A program made the position numbers and the translations under genes. From contig NZ_VTWH01000002.1 in the NCBI RefSeq assembly GCF_008369445.1, positions 1,002,988 through 1,066,987 on the forward strand: 64,000 nt of DNA, given 5' to 3'. The stretch's first letter is position 1. Each line of letters opens with the position of its first letter. Below the pieces are notes generated by a model. That model was not told where the DNA came from. It saw nothing but the letters and a program-made list of their open reading frames with translations, and ran no database searches. The DNA is from Aureimonas fodinaquatilis (lineage in GTDB: Bacteria > Pseudomonadota > Alphaproteobacteria > Rhizobiales > Rhizobiaceae). Positions 35,396-44,072 of the stretch are shown here, piece after piece.

Positions 35396-36216
35396 TGCAC
35401 ATTCTCCTCAAGCTCGAAAAAAGCTTTCCTGTCAGCGCGTGCGTAACGGATAGCTCTGAAAATATAGATTGGATTTCCAATAAGATATCGGCGCGCCTTC
35501 CAGGGCTGCCGTAACATGAGATGCACCCACTCAATACCCATGCGGCGCATCCAGAGAGGTGCCCGGTCAAGAGCCCCGCTCCAATATTCAAACAAACCAC
35601 CGACACCGATCATCAGAGCACCGGGCACCGACGATCCGTATTGGTCAATCCACCGCTCCTGCAACGGATTGCCCATGCCAACCAGCACAAGGTTGGCACC
35701 TGAAGCATTGATGGCATCGACCACCGTCTGGCTCATGGTGTCGTCCAGGTAACCATGATGGGCGCCGACCACCTGAGTGTTCGGGAACAGTTCGCTGACA
35801 CGGTTCGAAATGGTTTCAATTCGCGCTGGCGTGCTGCCAACCAGAAAACAACGCAAGTTCTTGCCGGAGGCCAGAATCAGCGGGATCAGGTCAGTTCCGT
35901 TCACGTTATCAAGCAGGTTTACGCCACGAAAACGCGCAGCCCACCGCACTCCGGTGCCATCGCCATAAATTCGATGGGCACGCGAAAGAACGGTTCGGTA
36001 TGCTGGGTCGGAGCTGGCAAAATTCAGAGTGTGAGCGTTGACAAAATATATCGAGCTCGCACCGCCCTCCTGGATCTGCGCAGCAATATAGTTTTGCGCA
36101 GCCTCCATGGTCTCATTGGCAATTGCCACTCCCAGTATGCGGCAGGTACTCACGATCTTGCGGTCTCCGAAAAATCGGGTCGCAGAACGCTGCCCGACGC
36201 CGGGTAACAATCGCAT
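35269..36216 (-). CDS. WecG/TagA/CpsF-family glycosyltransferase
   Basis: 315 residues. Family signatures are IYFVNAHTLNFASSDPAYRT, YGDGTGVRWAARF, and LVLVGMGNPLQERWIDQY, with a C-terminal APLWMRRMGIEWVHLMLRQP. These enzymes add N-acetylmannosaminuronic acid, ManNAc or glucose to a lipid-linked sugar at the inner membrane. ATG 36214-36216 is chosen; the frame extends 11 codons further. The stop lies up to 127 nt inside the deacetylase frame, so the genes are tightly coupled. No other polysaccharide genes are in the window. Confidence 0.92.
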   Translation of the reverse strand: MRLLPGVGQRSATRFFGDRKIVSTCRILGVAIANETMEAAQNYIAAQIQEGGASSIYFVNAHTLNFASSDPAYRTVLSRAHRIYGDGTGVRWAARFRGVNLLDNVNGTDLIPLILASGKNLRCFLVGSTPARIETISNRVSELFPNTQVVGAHHGYLDDTMSQTVVDAINASGANLVLVGMGNPLQERWIDQYGSSVPGALMIGVGGLFEYWSGALDRAPLWMRRMGIEWVHLMLRQPWKARRYLIGNPIYIFRAIRYARADRKAFFELEENVQCRDKVLHQVDGLPKKLPEWSSAEGEASLDGFFDHQNPRSAS

Positions 36217-36348
36217 TTCAGATCGAAGACAGGAAGCGCACCAATTCACCGACTGGATAGCTACGCCACTATCCTTTCGGCTTAATCACTCCCTATTCAT
36301 TTTACTGTGAGGAGCCGCACAGGCCGGAATCTGCGCGGCAAAACCGCC

Positions 36349-36819
36349 TCAGCCGGCAACAACCTGCCGCCCCGGAGCAGCGTCCAGATGAATTCCCAGC
36401 CGGTGGCGAATTGCGCCCTTGTCACCAACCAGCGACTCGATTGTGTGCTTGTCCAGAGAGTTCAGGAACACGTTCAACGCCTCCCTCAAGGCAGAATTCA
36501 ACGCGCAACTATCGACCAGCGGGCAATCGATGACACCTGTTTCGAAACATTCGGCCAAGGAAAAGCTTTCCTCGGTGACAAGCACCACCTGCCGCAGAGT
36601 TATGTCCGACGCTGAACGCGCCAGCCTGATTCCCCCGTTTCGACCACGGATCGTCTCAACAAACCCGGCTTCAACCAATGGCTGCAGAATCTTGAACAGG
36701 AAAAGCTCGGAGACCGAATAGGCTGCGGCAATTTCACCCACCCTGCTGAGTCTGTCGCCATTGGCGGCACAATACATCAGCATGCGTACTGCGTAGTTCG
36801 TCTGGCGAGTAAGCCGCAT
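36349..36819 (-). CDS. rirA: Iron-responsive Rrf2-family regulator RirA
   Basis: 156 residues. Rrf2 winged helix: MRLTRQTNYAVRMLMYCAAN and the recognition region SVSELFLFKILQPLVEAGFV. Three Cys (CFETGVIDCPLVDSC) form the Fe-S ligand set typical of RirA, the main iron-starvation regulator in rhizobia. ATG 36817-36819 has GGAGG five bases upstream; the frame is open to 36930. No iron-uptake genes are adjacent, as expected for a global regulator. Confidence 0.92.
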   Translation of the reverse strand: MRLTRQTNYAVRMLMYCAANGDRLSRVGEIAAAYSVSELFLFKILQPLVEAGFVETIRGRNGGIRLARSASDITLRQVVLVTEESFSLAECFETGVIDCPLVDSCALNSALREALNVFLNSLDKHTIESLVGDKGAIRHRLGIHLDAAPGRQVVAG

Positions 36820-37111
36820 AGAAACCTCCGAGGCTTGCCTTTGAAAGGCTGGCAGAGCCGTTATTAGAACAGTTCCAGAAAATTTGAAAGCGTCCGGGTT
36901 AATGTATGATGAAAAACCGGAGTCTAACACTCTTATTTTCGCGCCTCTTTGTCGCTTGAAGAATCCTTAAAATGATATAGGAAGCAGGTTTAATTGAGTT
37001 GATCGAAGCTATAAAAAATGCTGCAGTTTCGATCATGCTTCATAAAGAGGCGAATTGACCTGAAGCGTGGGTGAGGCGCGCTTTCGGTGAGAGGGGAGAC
37101 ACAACAACAAC

Positions 37112-38014
37112 ATGGATTACTTTTTTCAACAGCTCATCAACGGGGTCACCCTGGGGTCGATCTACGGGCTGATCGCCATTGGTTATACGATGGTCTACGG
37201 CATCATCGGGATGATCAATTTCGCACATGGCGAAGTTTTCATGATCGGCGCGTTTATTGCTCTAACGACATTTCTTGTTCTTATTTCATTCGGCCTGGCA
37301 TTCCTGCCTCTCATCCTTCTCATCATTCTGCTGGTGGCTATGGGCTTCACCGCGCTATGGGGCTGGACAATCGAGCGGATAGCCTATCGCCCTCTTCGCG
37401 GCTCATTCCGCCTTGCACCGCTTATCACCGCCATCGGCATGTCCATCTTCCTGCAGAATTTCGTGCAAGTTACGCAGGGCGCTCGCGTCAAGCCGCTGCC
37501 ACCGCAAATTCAGGGCAATATCCAGCTGTTTGGTGGCGTACAGATCTCTTACATGCAGATCGTCATCATCGTGCTGACGCTGGTTCTGATGACAGTGTTT
37601 TCACTGGTTATCGCTCGCACTTCCCTGGGCCGCCAGCAGCGTGCGTGCGAACAGGATGCCAAAATGGCTTCCCTGCTCGGCGTCAACGTTGATCGTACGA
37701 TCTCGCTCACATTCATCATGGGCGCTTCTCTGGCATCCGTGGCCGGCCTTATGTACCTCCTCTACTACGGCGTTATCGACTTTTACATCGGCTTCCTGGC
37801 TGGCGTTAAGGCATTCACCGCCGCTGTTCTGGGCGGCATCGGCTCACTTCCCGGTGCGATGCTGGGTGGATTGCTGATCGGATTGATCGAGACATTCTGG
37901 TCCGGTTATTTCTCGGTTGAGTACAAGGATGTGGCCGCCTTCTCCATTCTGGCCATTGTGCTGATCTTCCTGCCTTCCGGCCTTCTTGGTCGCCCAGCCG
38001 TAGAGAAGGTCTGA
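37112..38014 (+). CDS. livH: Branched-chain amino acid ABC permease LivH
   Basis: 300 residues, polytopic. The N-terminus QLINGVTLGSIYGLIAIGYT and GMINFAHGEVFMIGAF are the family signature, and the EAA-like loop QRACEQDAKMASLLGVNVDR contacts the ATPases. First gene of a five-gene operon; livM starts 1 nt after its stop. The leader of about 290 nt upstream is shared with the divergent rirA. Confidence 0.96.
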   Translation: MDYFFQQLINGVTLGSIYGLIAIGYTMVYGIIGMINFAHGEVFMIGAFIALTTFLVLISFGLAFLPLILLIILLVAMGFTALWGWTIERIAYRPLRGSFRLAPLITAIGMSIFLQNFVQVTQGARVKPLPPQIQGNIQLFGGVQISYMQIVIIVLTLVLMTVFSLVIARTSLGRQQRACEQDAKMASLLGVNVDRTISLTFIMGASLASVAGLMYLLYYGVIDFYIGFLAGVKAFTAAVLGGIGSLPGAMLGGLLIGLIETFWSGYFSVEYKDVAAFSILAIVLIFLPSGLLGRPAVEKV

Positions 38015-38015
38015 T

Positions 38016-39470
38016 ATGTCCACTCTGAACCCGACAAACATCACTGCGGAAGGTGCGGAAATCGAGCAGGAGCGTCTTGCTGACGCGATGCGCGGCGAAC
38101 CACCTTTCGTCAAAAGCCCGCCCGCCAGAAACAAGTTTGCCAAGGCGCTGAAAGAATCGATCCTGACCGCTGCTGTTGTTGCCGGTCTCGGTCTGTTCTT
38201 TCTTCTGCTGCGCACAGACATTGCGCCCGGCGGCCTTGTTCTCTCCTATCGCTGGGAACTGTGGTTCTGGGCGATTGGCCTTGCCTTTGTTGTTCGCTTT
38301 CTGCTGAGCATCTTTGTGTTTCAGGTCGAAACTCCGCTTTCAGAACGCTTCGGCACCAGAAGGGCTGCTGGCAAAAACGATTCCAAACTGGGCAAATACC
38401 TGGGGTATGCTCTTCTGGCGTTTGCCTTCGTGTTTCCCTTCGTCATCGGCAGCATTCTGCCGGGGCGTGACAGATACATGATCGATCTGGCCATCCTGAT
38501 CCTGACCTATGTCATGCTGGGCTGGGGCCTGAACATCGTCGTTGGACTTGCTGGCCTCCTGGACCTTGGCTATGTCGCCTTCTATGCCGTTGGCGCCTAT
38601 TCCTTCGCGCTTCTGGCCAACAATTTCCAGTTGGGCTTCTGGGTCTGCCTGCCAATGGCTGGTCTGTTTGCCGCACTCTGGGGCGTTATGCTTGGCTTCC
38701 CGGTGCTGCGCCTGCGCGGTGACTATCTGGCCATTGTGACTCTGGCCTTTGGTGAAATCATTCGCGTCGTTCTGTTGAACTGGGGCGATTTCACAGGTGG
38801 TCCAAACGGCTTGCTTGGCATCCCTCGCCCAACATTCTTCGGGCTGGACTTTGGCCGTGGTGAAGGTTCGTTTGCAGACTTCTTCGGCCTTGAGCCATCA
38901 ACCCTGCACCGTTTCATCTACCTTTACTACATCATCCTGGTGCTGGCTCTGTTCACCAACTTCATCACCATGCGGCTTCGCAAAATGCCAATTGGTCGTG
39001 CGTGGGAAGCCTTGCGTGAAGATGAGATTGCATGCCGGGCACTCGGCATCAACACCACAAACGTCAAGCTATCGGCATTTGCCACAGGCGCGATGTTTGG
39101 CGGGTTCGCCGGCTCGTTCTTTGCCACTCGTCAGGGCTTCATCTCTCCGGAAAGCTTCACCTTCCTTGAATCTGCCATCATTCTGGCAATCGTGGTTCTG
39201 GGTGGTCTGGGTTCACAGATTGGCGTGGTTATCGCCTCTGTCGTGATGATCGGCGGCATTGAGCTCCTGCGCAATCTGACGGTTCTTCAGGCAGTGTTCG
39301 GCAGCAATTTCGATCCAACTGAATACCGCATGTTGATCTTTGGTCTGGCAATGGTGGCCATCATGGTCTGGAAGCCGAGAGGACTCATCTCATCCCGCAC
39401 ACCTTCTGCTGTTTACAAAGAAAAGAAGAAGATTGGCGCCGACATGGTGGCCCAAGGTGAGGGACACTGA
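38016..39470 (+). CDS. livM: Branched-chain amino acid ABC permease LivM
   Basis: 484 residues. Longer than the core because of an N-terminal cytoplasmic stretch (about 50 residues) and extra TM segments. Core motifs are GLNIVVGLAGLLDLGYVAFY and GRAWEALREDEIACRALGIN, the ATPase-contacting loop. The long form is common in rhizobial liv operons. It starts 1 nt after livH and ends 2 nt before livG. Confidence 0.96.
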   Translation: MSTLNPTNITAEGAEIEQERLADAMRGEPPFVKSPPARNKFAKALKESILTAAVVAGLGLFFLLLRTDIAPGGLVLSYRWELWFWAIGLAFVVRFLLSIFVFQVETPLSERFGTRRAAGKNDSKLGKYLGYALLAFAFVFPFVIGSILPGRDRYMIDLAILILTYVMLGWGLNIVVGLAGLLDLGYVAFYAVGAYSFALLANNFQLGFWVCLPMAGLFAALWGVMLGFPVLRLRGDYLAIVTLAFGEIIRVVLLNWGDFTGGPNGLLGIPRPTFFGLDFGRGEGSFADFFGLEPSTLHRFIYLYYIILVLALFTNFITMRLRKMPIGRAWEALREDEIACRALGINTTNVKLSAFATGAMFGGFAGSFFATRQGFISPESFTFLESAIILAIVVLGGLGSQIGVVIASVVMIGGIELLRNLTVLQAVFGSNFDPTEYRMLIFGLAMVAIMVWKPRGLISSRTPSAVYKEKKKIGADMVAQGEGH

Positions 39471-39472
39471 CC

Positions 39473-40474
39473 ATGGCGAACACAAATAGTCAGGTGAATA
39501 TGGCGGATACCTACCGCTGGACCAGCGATCCTGTTCTGACCGTCGAGCATCTGACGATGCGCTTCGGCGGGTTGATGGCAATCAATGATCTTTCCTTTCA
39601 GGTCGGGCGCGGTGATATCACCGCCCTGATCGGCCCGAACGGCGCAGGAAAGACCACGGTTTTCAACTGCGTAACCGGATTTTACAAACCAACTGAAGGC
39701 CGCATCACACTTCGTCGTGGACGGGGCATTTCAGATGCAGCCTTGGGCGAACTGACCAAAAGTGGCCGGCAAAGCCTCAAGGCCGACGGTGGTGAGTTGT
39801 TCCTTCTGGAACGCATGTCGGACTTCCGCATCACCCACACTGCCGGTGTGGCTCGCACATTCCAGAACATCCGCCTGTTTGGCGGCATGACCGTGTTCGA
39901 GAATTTGCTGGTTGCACAGCATAACAAGCTGATGCTCGCTTCCGGCTTCACCTTTGGTGGCTTGATCGGCCTGCCATCCTATCGCCGGGCCAAGGAAAAG
40001 GCCCAGGATCTGGCGGTTGACTGGCTGCGCCGCACAGACCTTCTGGACCGTGCTGATGATCCTGCCGCTGATTTGTCTTATGGCGATCAGCGTCGTCTGG
40101 AAATTGCCCGGGCCATGTGCACGCATCCGGAACTCCTGTGTCTGGACGAACCTGCCGCTGGCCTTAACCCGCGGGAATCTGCTGAACTGAACGAGCTTCT
40201 GCGCTCCATTCGTGATCAGGACGGCGTTTCCATTCTGCTGATCGAGCATGACATGGGCGTGGTGATGGAAATTTCCGACCACATTGTTGTTCTGGATTAC
40301 GGCAAGAAAATCTCTGACGGAACGCCGGAAACCGTGCGCAATGACCCAAGCGTTATCGCCGCCTATCTTGGCGTGGATGATGAAGAGGTCGAGGCGGTGG
40401 GAGAGCATCTTGAGCAGGGCAACATTGATGCCGCAATCAAGGAAGCTGCTGTTGATAAGGGAGCTTCCCGATGA
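39473..40474 (+). CDS. livG: Branched-chain amino acid ABC ATPase LivG
   Basis: 333 residues. Walker A LIGPNGAGKTTVFNCVTG, signature LSYGDQRRLEIARAM, Walker B LLCLDEPAAGLNP. An insertion of about 35 residues (LRRGRGISDAALGELTKSGR and on) between Walker A and the Q-loop is longer than in E. coli LivG. The C-terminal tail after SVIAAYLG is also extended and acidic. The stop overlaps the livF start (ATGA). Confidence 0.96.
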   Translation: MANTNSQVNMADTYRWTSDPVLTVEHLTMRFGGLMAINDLSFQVGRGDITALIGPNGAGKTTVFNCVTGFYKPTEGRITLRRGRGISDAALGELTKSGRQSLKADGGELFLLERMSDFRITHTAGVARTFQNIRLFGGMTVFENLLVAQHNKLMLASGFTFGGLIGLPSYRRAKEKAQDLAVDWLRRTDLLDRADDPAADLSYGDQRRLEIARAMCTHPELLCLDEPAAGLNPRESAELNELLRSIRDQDGVSILLIEHDMGVVMEISDHIVVLDYGKKISDGTPETVRNDPSVIAAYLGVDDEEVEAVGEHLEQGNIDAAIKEAAVDKGASR

Positions 40475-41235
40475 ACGCTACGAACCCTACCCTCGCAACT
40501 GCCGCCACGACGCAGTCACCGCTGCTGTCGGTCAGGGGTGTTGAAACCTTCTATGGCAAGATCCAGGCACTTCGCGGTGTCGATATGGATGTGTTTGACG
40601 GCGAGATCGTCACGCTCATTGGTGCCAATGGTGCCGGCAAATCAACATTGATGATGACGATTTGTGGCAGCCCGCAAGCGCGCAATGGCTCGATCACGTA
40701 TCGTGGTGAAGAGATCACCCGACTGCCAACTCATGATATCATGAAGCGGCAGATCGCCCAGTCACCCGAAGGCCGCCGGATTTTCGGCCGCATGACGGTG
40801 ATGGAAAATCTGCAAATGGGAACGACGCTGATCGGTCCGAAGCACTTTGCCGAGGATCTTGAGCGGATGTTCACTTTGTTCCCGCGCTTGAAAGAGCGTG
40901 CGGAGCAGCGTGCAGGCACACTTTCAGGTGGTGAGCAGCAGATGCTGGCCATTGCCCGCGCATTGATGAGCCGACCGAAGCTTCTGCTGCTGGACGAACC
41001 ATCACTCGGCCTGGCCCCGCTGATTGTGAAGCAGATTTTTGAGGCGATCCGGGAGTTGAACCGGACGGAAGGCCTGACAGTGTTTCTTGTCGAACAGAAC
41101 GCTTTTCACGCCTTGCGGCTGGCACATCGAGGCTATGTGATGGTCAACGGTTCAATCACCATGTCCGGCACCGGCCGTGAATTGCTGGCGCGAGAGGAAA
41201 TCCGCAGCGCCTATCTTGAAGGCGGGAGGCACTGA
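40471..41235 (+). CDS. livF: Branched-chain amino acid ABC ATPase LivF
   Basis: 254 residues. Walker A LIGANGAGKSTLMMTICG, signature LSGGEQQMLAIARALM, Walker B LLLLDEPSLGLAP. FYGKIQALRGVDMDV is the usual start of the domain. It overlaps livG by 4 nt and the following small gene by 1 nt. Confidence 0.97.
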   Translation: MNATNPTLATAATTQSPLLSVRGVETFYGKIQALRGVDMDVFDGEIVTLIGANGAGKSTLMMTICGSPQARNGSITYRGEEITRLPTHDIMKRQIAQSPEGRRIFGRMTVMENLQMGTTLIGPKHFAEDLERMFTLFPRLKERAEQRAGTLSGGEQQMLAIARALMSRPKLLLLDEPSLGLAPLIVKQIFEAIRELNRTEGLTVFLVEQNAFHALRLAHRGYVMVNGSITMSGTGRELLAREEIRSAYLEGGRH

Positions 41236-41585
41236 TGCAGCCGGAAATGACATTTCTGTGGGAAGTTTCCCTGTTTGAGTTCATCCTTGTCACCGTCGTT
41301 ATCGGCGGTGGCATGGCCTACATGATCGGGCGTTCAACAGCTTTGACCTGGAACGGATGGGGGCTTGTCGCTTTCTATGTTCTGTTGCTAACTATAGCTG
41401 TACGTTTCATTCACTTCAGTCTCTTCGACGGAACCTTTTTCCTGCCACTCGACACGGTGGGAACGGCGCTGCACTATGCAGCAATTGATTACGTCGTCCT
41501 GTTTGTGCTGGCGGCATTTGGTCGGTGGCGGACAAGAGCGGAACAAAACGCTCGTCAGTATCGATTCTTAAGAAGTCAAGCATAA
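41235..41585 (+). CDS. Small membrane protein of the liv operon (DUF6867-like)
   Basis: 116 residues with three hydrophobic segments (FEFILVTVVIGGGMAYMIGR; WGLVAFYVLLLTIAVRF; YVVLFVLAAFGRW) and a basic C-terminus. Start ATG overlaps the livF stop (TGATG), so it is translationally coupled. Similar small proteins follow livF in many rhizobia. The function is unknown; a regulatory or assembly subunit of the transporter is inference. Confidence 0.8.
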   Translation: MQPEMTFLWEVSLFEFILVTVVIGGGMAYMIGRSTALTWNGWGLVAFYVLLLTIAVRFIHFSLFDGTFFLPLDTVGTALHYAAIDYVVLFVLAAFGRWRTRAEQNARQYRFLRSQA

Positions 41586-41741
41586 AATTAATGGTAAGAA
41601 TTACCGGAAGATTAAATTAACGAAGCCGGTATTTTTTACTTGCAAAACCAAGAATAAATTTTAATCAAAACATATGCCTTGCGATAAAATTTATGGGAGA
41701 ACGTCGCAAGTGTCATTTGTTAACAAAACGGGAAGGTCATC

Positions 41742-42854
41742 ATGAAGAAAGTACTTTTGGCTGGTGTAGCCCTCAACCTCGTACTTGGCGGTGCAGCTCT
41801 GGCTGACATCACCATCGGCGTTGCAGGCCCAATGACTGGCCAGTATGCCACTTTCGGTTCGCAGCTGCGTGCAGGTGCTGAACAGGCGATCAAAGACATC
41901 AACGCTGCTGGCGGCGTTAATGGCGAACAGCTTGTTCTTTCGGTTGGTGACGACGCCTGCGATCCTAAGCAGGCCGTAGCTGTGGCCAATCAGTACGCTT
42001 CCGAGAACGCGGTATTCGTTGCAGGTCACTTCTGCTCGGGTTCCTCCATTCCAGCCAGCCAGGTCTATGCCGAAGAAGGCATTCTGATGATCTCGCCGGC
42101 ATCGACCAATCCTGACTTCACCGACAAGCGCCCCGCTGAAGGCATCTACCGCGTCTGCGGTCGTGACGATCAGCAGGGTGAAGTTGCCGGTGCTTACATT
42201 GCCGAAAATTTTGGCGATGTGAATGTCGCGATTCTTGACGACAAGTCCGCTTACGGCAAGGGTCTGGCAGCTGAAACCGCTGCCGCTCTGAAGGCTGCGG
42301 GCAAAGAGCCAACCGTTGTTGAAGCCTACAGCGCCGGTGAAAAGGACTACACTGCGCTTGTTTCCAAGCTGAAGCAGGCCAATATCGGCCTCGTGTACAT
42401 TGGCGGCTATCACACAGAAGCTGGTCTGATTGCCCGTCAAATGAAGGAACAGGGCGTTGATGCCGTGATCATGTCTGGCGATGCGATTGTGACGGATGAG
42501 TACTGGGCGATTACCGGCGATGCTGGTGAAGGCACGCTCATGACCTTCTCGCCGGATCCACGCAAGAACCCGATTGCTGAGCCAGTTGTGAAGGCAATCG
42601 AAGCTGCGGGCAACTCGGCCGAAGGCTATGCACTGTACACCTATGCTGCAATTCAGGCTTGGGCAGATGCAGTTAAGGCAGCCGGCACGACAGACTACGA
42701 TGCAGTTGTTGAAGCCCTCGACGCAGGCACCTTCCCAACCGTTATCGGCGAGCTGAGCTTCGACGACAAGGGCGACGTTACCCTGCCAGGTTATGTTGTT
42801 TACGAGTGGAAGAACGGCAAATACGACTACGTTGAGACCGCTGCTGCACAGTAA
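41742..42854 (+). CDS. livK: Branched-chain amino acid ABC substrate-binding protein LivK/LivJ
   Basis: 370 residues, periplasmic, Peripla_BP_6 family. Sec signal MKKVLLAGVALNLVLGGAAL is cut near ALA-D. Family motifs are IGVAGPMTGQYATFGSQL, the ligand region GHFCSGSSIPASQVYAEEG (with conserved Cys in the loop), and YHTEAGLIARQMKEQG. A 156-nt gap before it suggests its own promoter, so it can be made in excess of the permease. A strong terminator follows. Confidence 0.97.
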   Translation: MKKVLLAGVALNLVLGGAALADITIGVAGPMTGQYATFGSQLRAGAEQAIKDINAAGGVNGEQLVLSVGDDACDPKQAVAVANQYASENAVFVAGHFCSGSSIPASQVYAEEGILMISPASTNPDFTDKRPAEGIYRVCGRDDQQGEVAGAYIAENFGDVNVAILDDKSAYGKGLAAETAAALKAAGKEPTVVEAYSAGEKDYTALVSKLKQANIGLVYIGGYHTEAGLIARQMKEQGVDAVIMSGDAIVTDEYWAITGDAGEGTLMTFSPDPRKNPIAEPVVKAIEAAGNSAEGYALYTYAAIQAWADAVKAAGTTDYDAVVEALDAGTFPTVIGELSFDDKGDVTLPGYVVYEWKNGKYDYVETAAAQ

Positions 42855-42936
42855 TACACCGTGCTTCAACCAGTTCATTGCCGGGTAGGCGATGGACTGG
42901 GAGAGGTCAGTGTTTCTGCACGTCCCAGTAAATCAG

Positions 42937-42967
42937 GCCCCGGAAGTGCTTCAACCACTTCCGGGGC
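42937..42967 (+). terminator. Rho-independent terminator of livK
   Basis: GCCCCGGAAGTG, loop CTTCAAC, CACTTCCGGGGC: a 12-bp perfect stem followed by TTTCGTTT. It lies about 80 nt after the livK stop. Confidence 0.9.
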
Positions 42968-42993
42968 TTTCGTTTGTGCGCGGGGCCGGTAGT

Positions 42994-43053
42994 GGCACTG
43001 GCACTGGCACTGGCACTGGCACTGGCACTGGCACTGGCACTGGCACTGGCACT
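42994..43053. repeat. Tandem hexamer array, GGCACT x10
   Basis: Ten perfect, uninterrupted copies of GGCACT (60 nt) lie 27 nt after the livK terminator. The array encodes no supported gene. The identical copies suggest recent slippage expansion, so copy number may vary between strains. Confidence 0.97.
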
Positions 43054-43320
43054 GGACACCAAAGGATCGCACTGGTGCTGGCTGGTAAAGCCATATTCGT
43101 TGCAGAGCCCCTGAAAGCCCGCAGAAAGTTAAGTGTAGAAGCGTCGGGATTCATGTCGAGGCGATGACACTAAGCACTTCAAAGCACCTGCCCTTGAGCA
43201 CAGTATGAAGTCCCTGTTTATAGTGGCTCAATGGCACCGGATGGCTCGGGTTAGGGCATTTCAGCAAACACTTGCTGACCGGCGTCGCTCGCTGAGTTCC
43301 GAAGCTGTTTTTGCGGGCAA

Positions 43321-44072
43321 TCAATGCTGTTCAGGCACCGCGAATTGCGGCTCTTCCGTATAGCGATATCCCAGCGAGGGCTAGGGCGGGCCTTTGATCC
43401 GGCCGCCCATCTGCGACTGCTGATCAGCATGTGAGAGAATGCAGTGGAACACGAGATGATGAACAGTCCGCGGGCCATTGTCGGATCAAATCCAAGCTCG
43501 CCATAAATTGCGGCGGTGATACCATCGATGTTCATCGGCAGGTGCTTGCCCTTTGCGACAGCCAGCCAGCTTTCCACCGAAACGGCAATATCGAGAACCC
43601 CCCCGGTGATCTGCCCATGCGTGCGCGCAACGGTTGCCAGTTCAATCAGCCGCGGCGTGCGTGGGTCAATCGGATGAAAGCGATGTCCGAACCCCGTCAT
43701 GATCTGCCTTGCATCCAGCATCGGCCGCAGCACAGAATCGGTTGCCGTATCAAGCGGTTCACCCTGTTCCATGCGTTCGGAAATCTGGCAATAGACAACC
43801 AGTGCGCCTTGCCCCGCGCCGCCATGCACATCATCCAGCACATTGATGGCGGAGGCCATGGCGTTGTTGACACTGCCGCCGCAAGTCATGGCCATTCGGG
43901 CAATCGCAATGGATGGTGCCTGCGGGCCATGACCCACCACCTCAACCGGTACCGCTTCCAGCAATTTTGCCTGCTCGCGCGCAGACAATTGGCCGTGCGC
44001 CATAGACCAGACAACCGCACCCGCAAGCCCGCCTGGTCGATCTGGTTTTTTGATTTTACGGAGACAAACCTG
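43321..44072 (-). pseudogene. Decayed citrate synthase / citryl-CoA lyase-like gene
   Basis: The reading from 44072 leftward has clear citrate-synthase-family content: INVLDDVHGGAGQGALVVY, IMTGFGHRFHPIDPRTPRLI, and GITAAIYGELGFDPTMARGL. It starts abruptly at the xylB stop without the normal N-terminal 40 or so residues. Near 43411-43425 the frame shifts: the expected tail continues in the next frame as QMGGRIKGPP, is broken by TAG at 43381-43383, resumes as PSLGYRYTEEPQFAV, and ends at the TGA at 43321. One frameshift, one nonsense codon and an N-terminal loss mark it as a pseudogene. Confidence 0.85.

Larger units (their letters stand above)
42855..43320. other. Intergenic region with terminator and hexamer array
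   Basis: Holds the livK terminator (42937-42967) and the GGCACT array (42994-43053). The remaining 260 nt before the decayed gene show no convincing coding region. An open frame of 91 codons at 42892-43167 is an effect of the repeat, which is free of stops. Confidence 0.6.

Noticed and set aside
42994-43053. CRISPR-like array
   Set aside because: The units are six-base tandem repeats with no spacers.
42892-43167. 91-codon frame across the GGCACT array
   Set aside because: The repeat has no stop in this frame, so the open frame is a by-product of the repeat, and the reading is a Gly-Thr run with no family.
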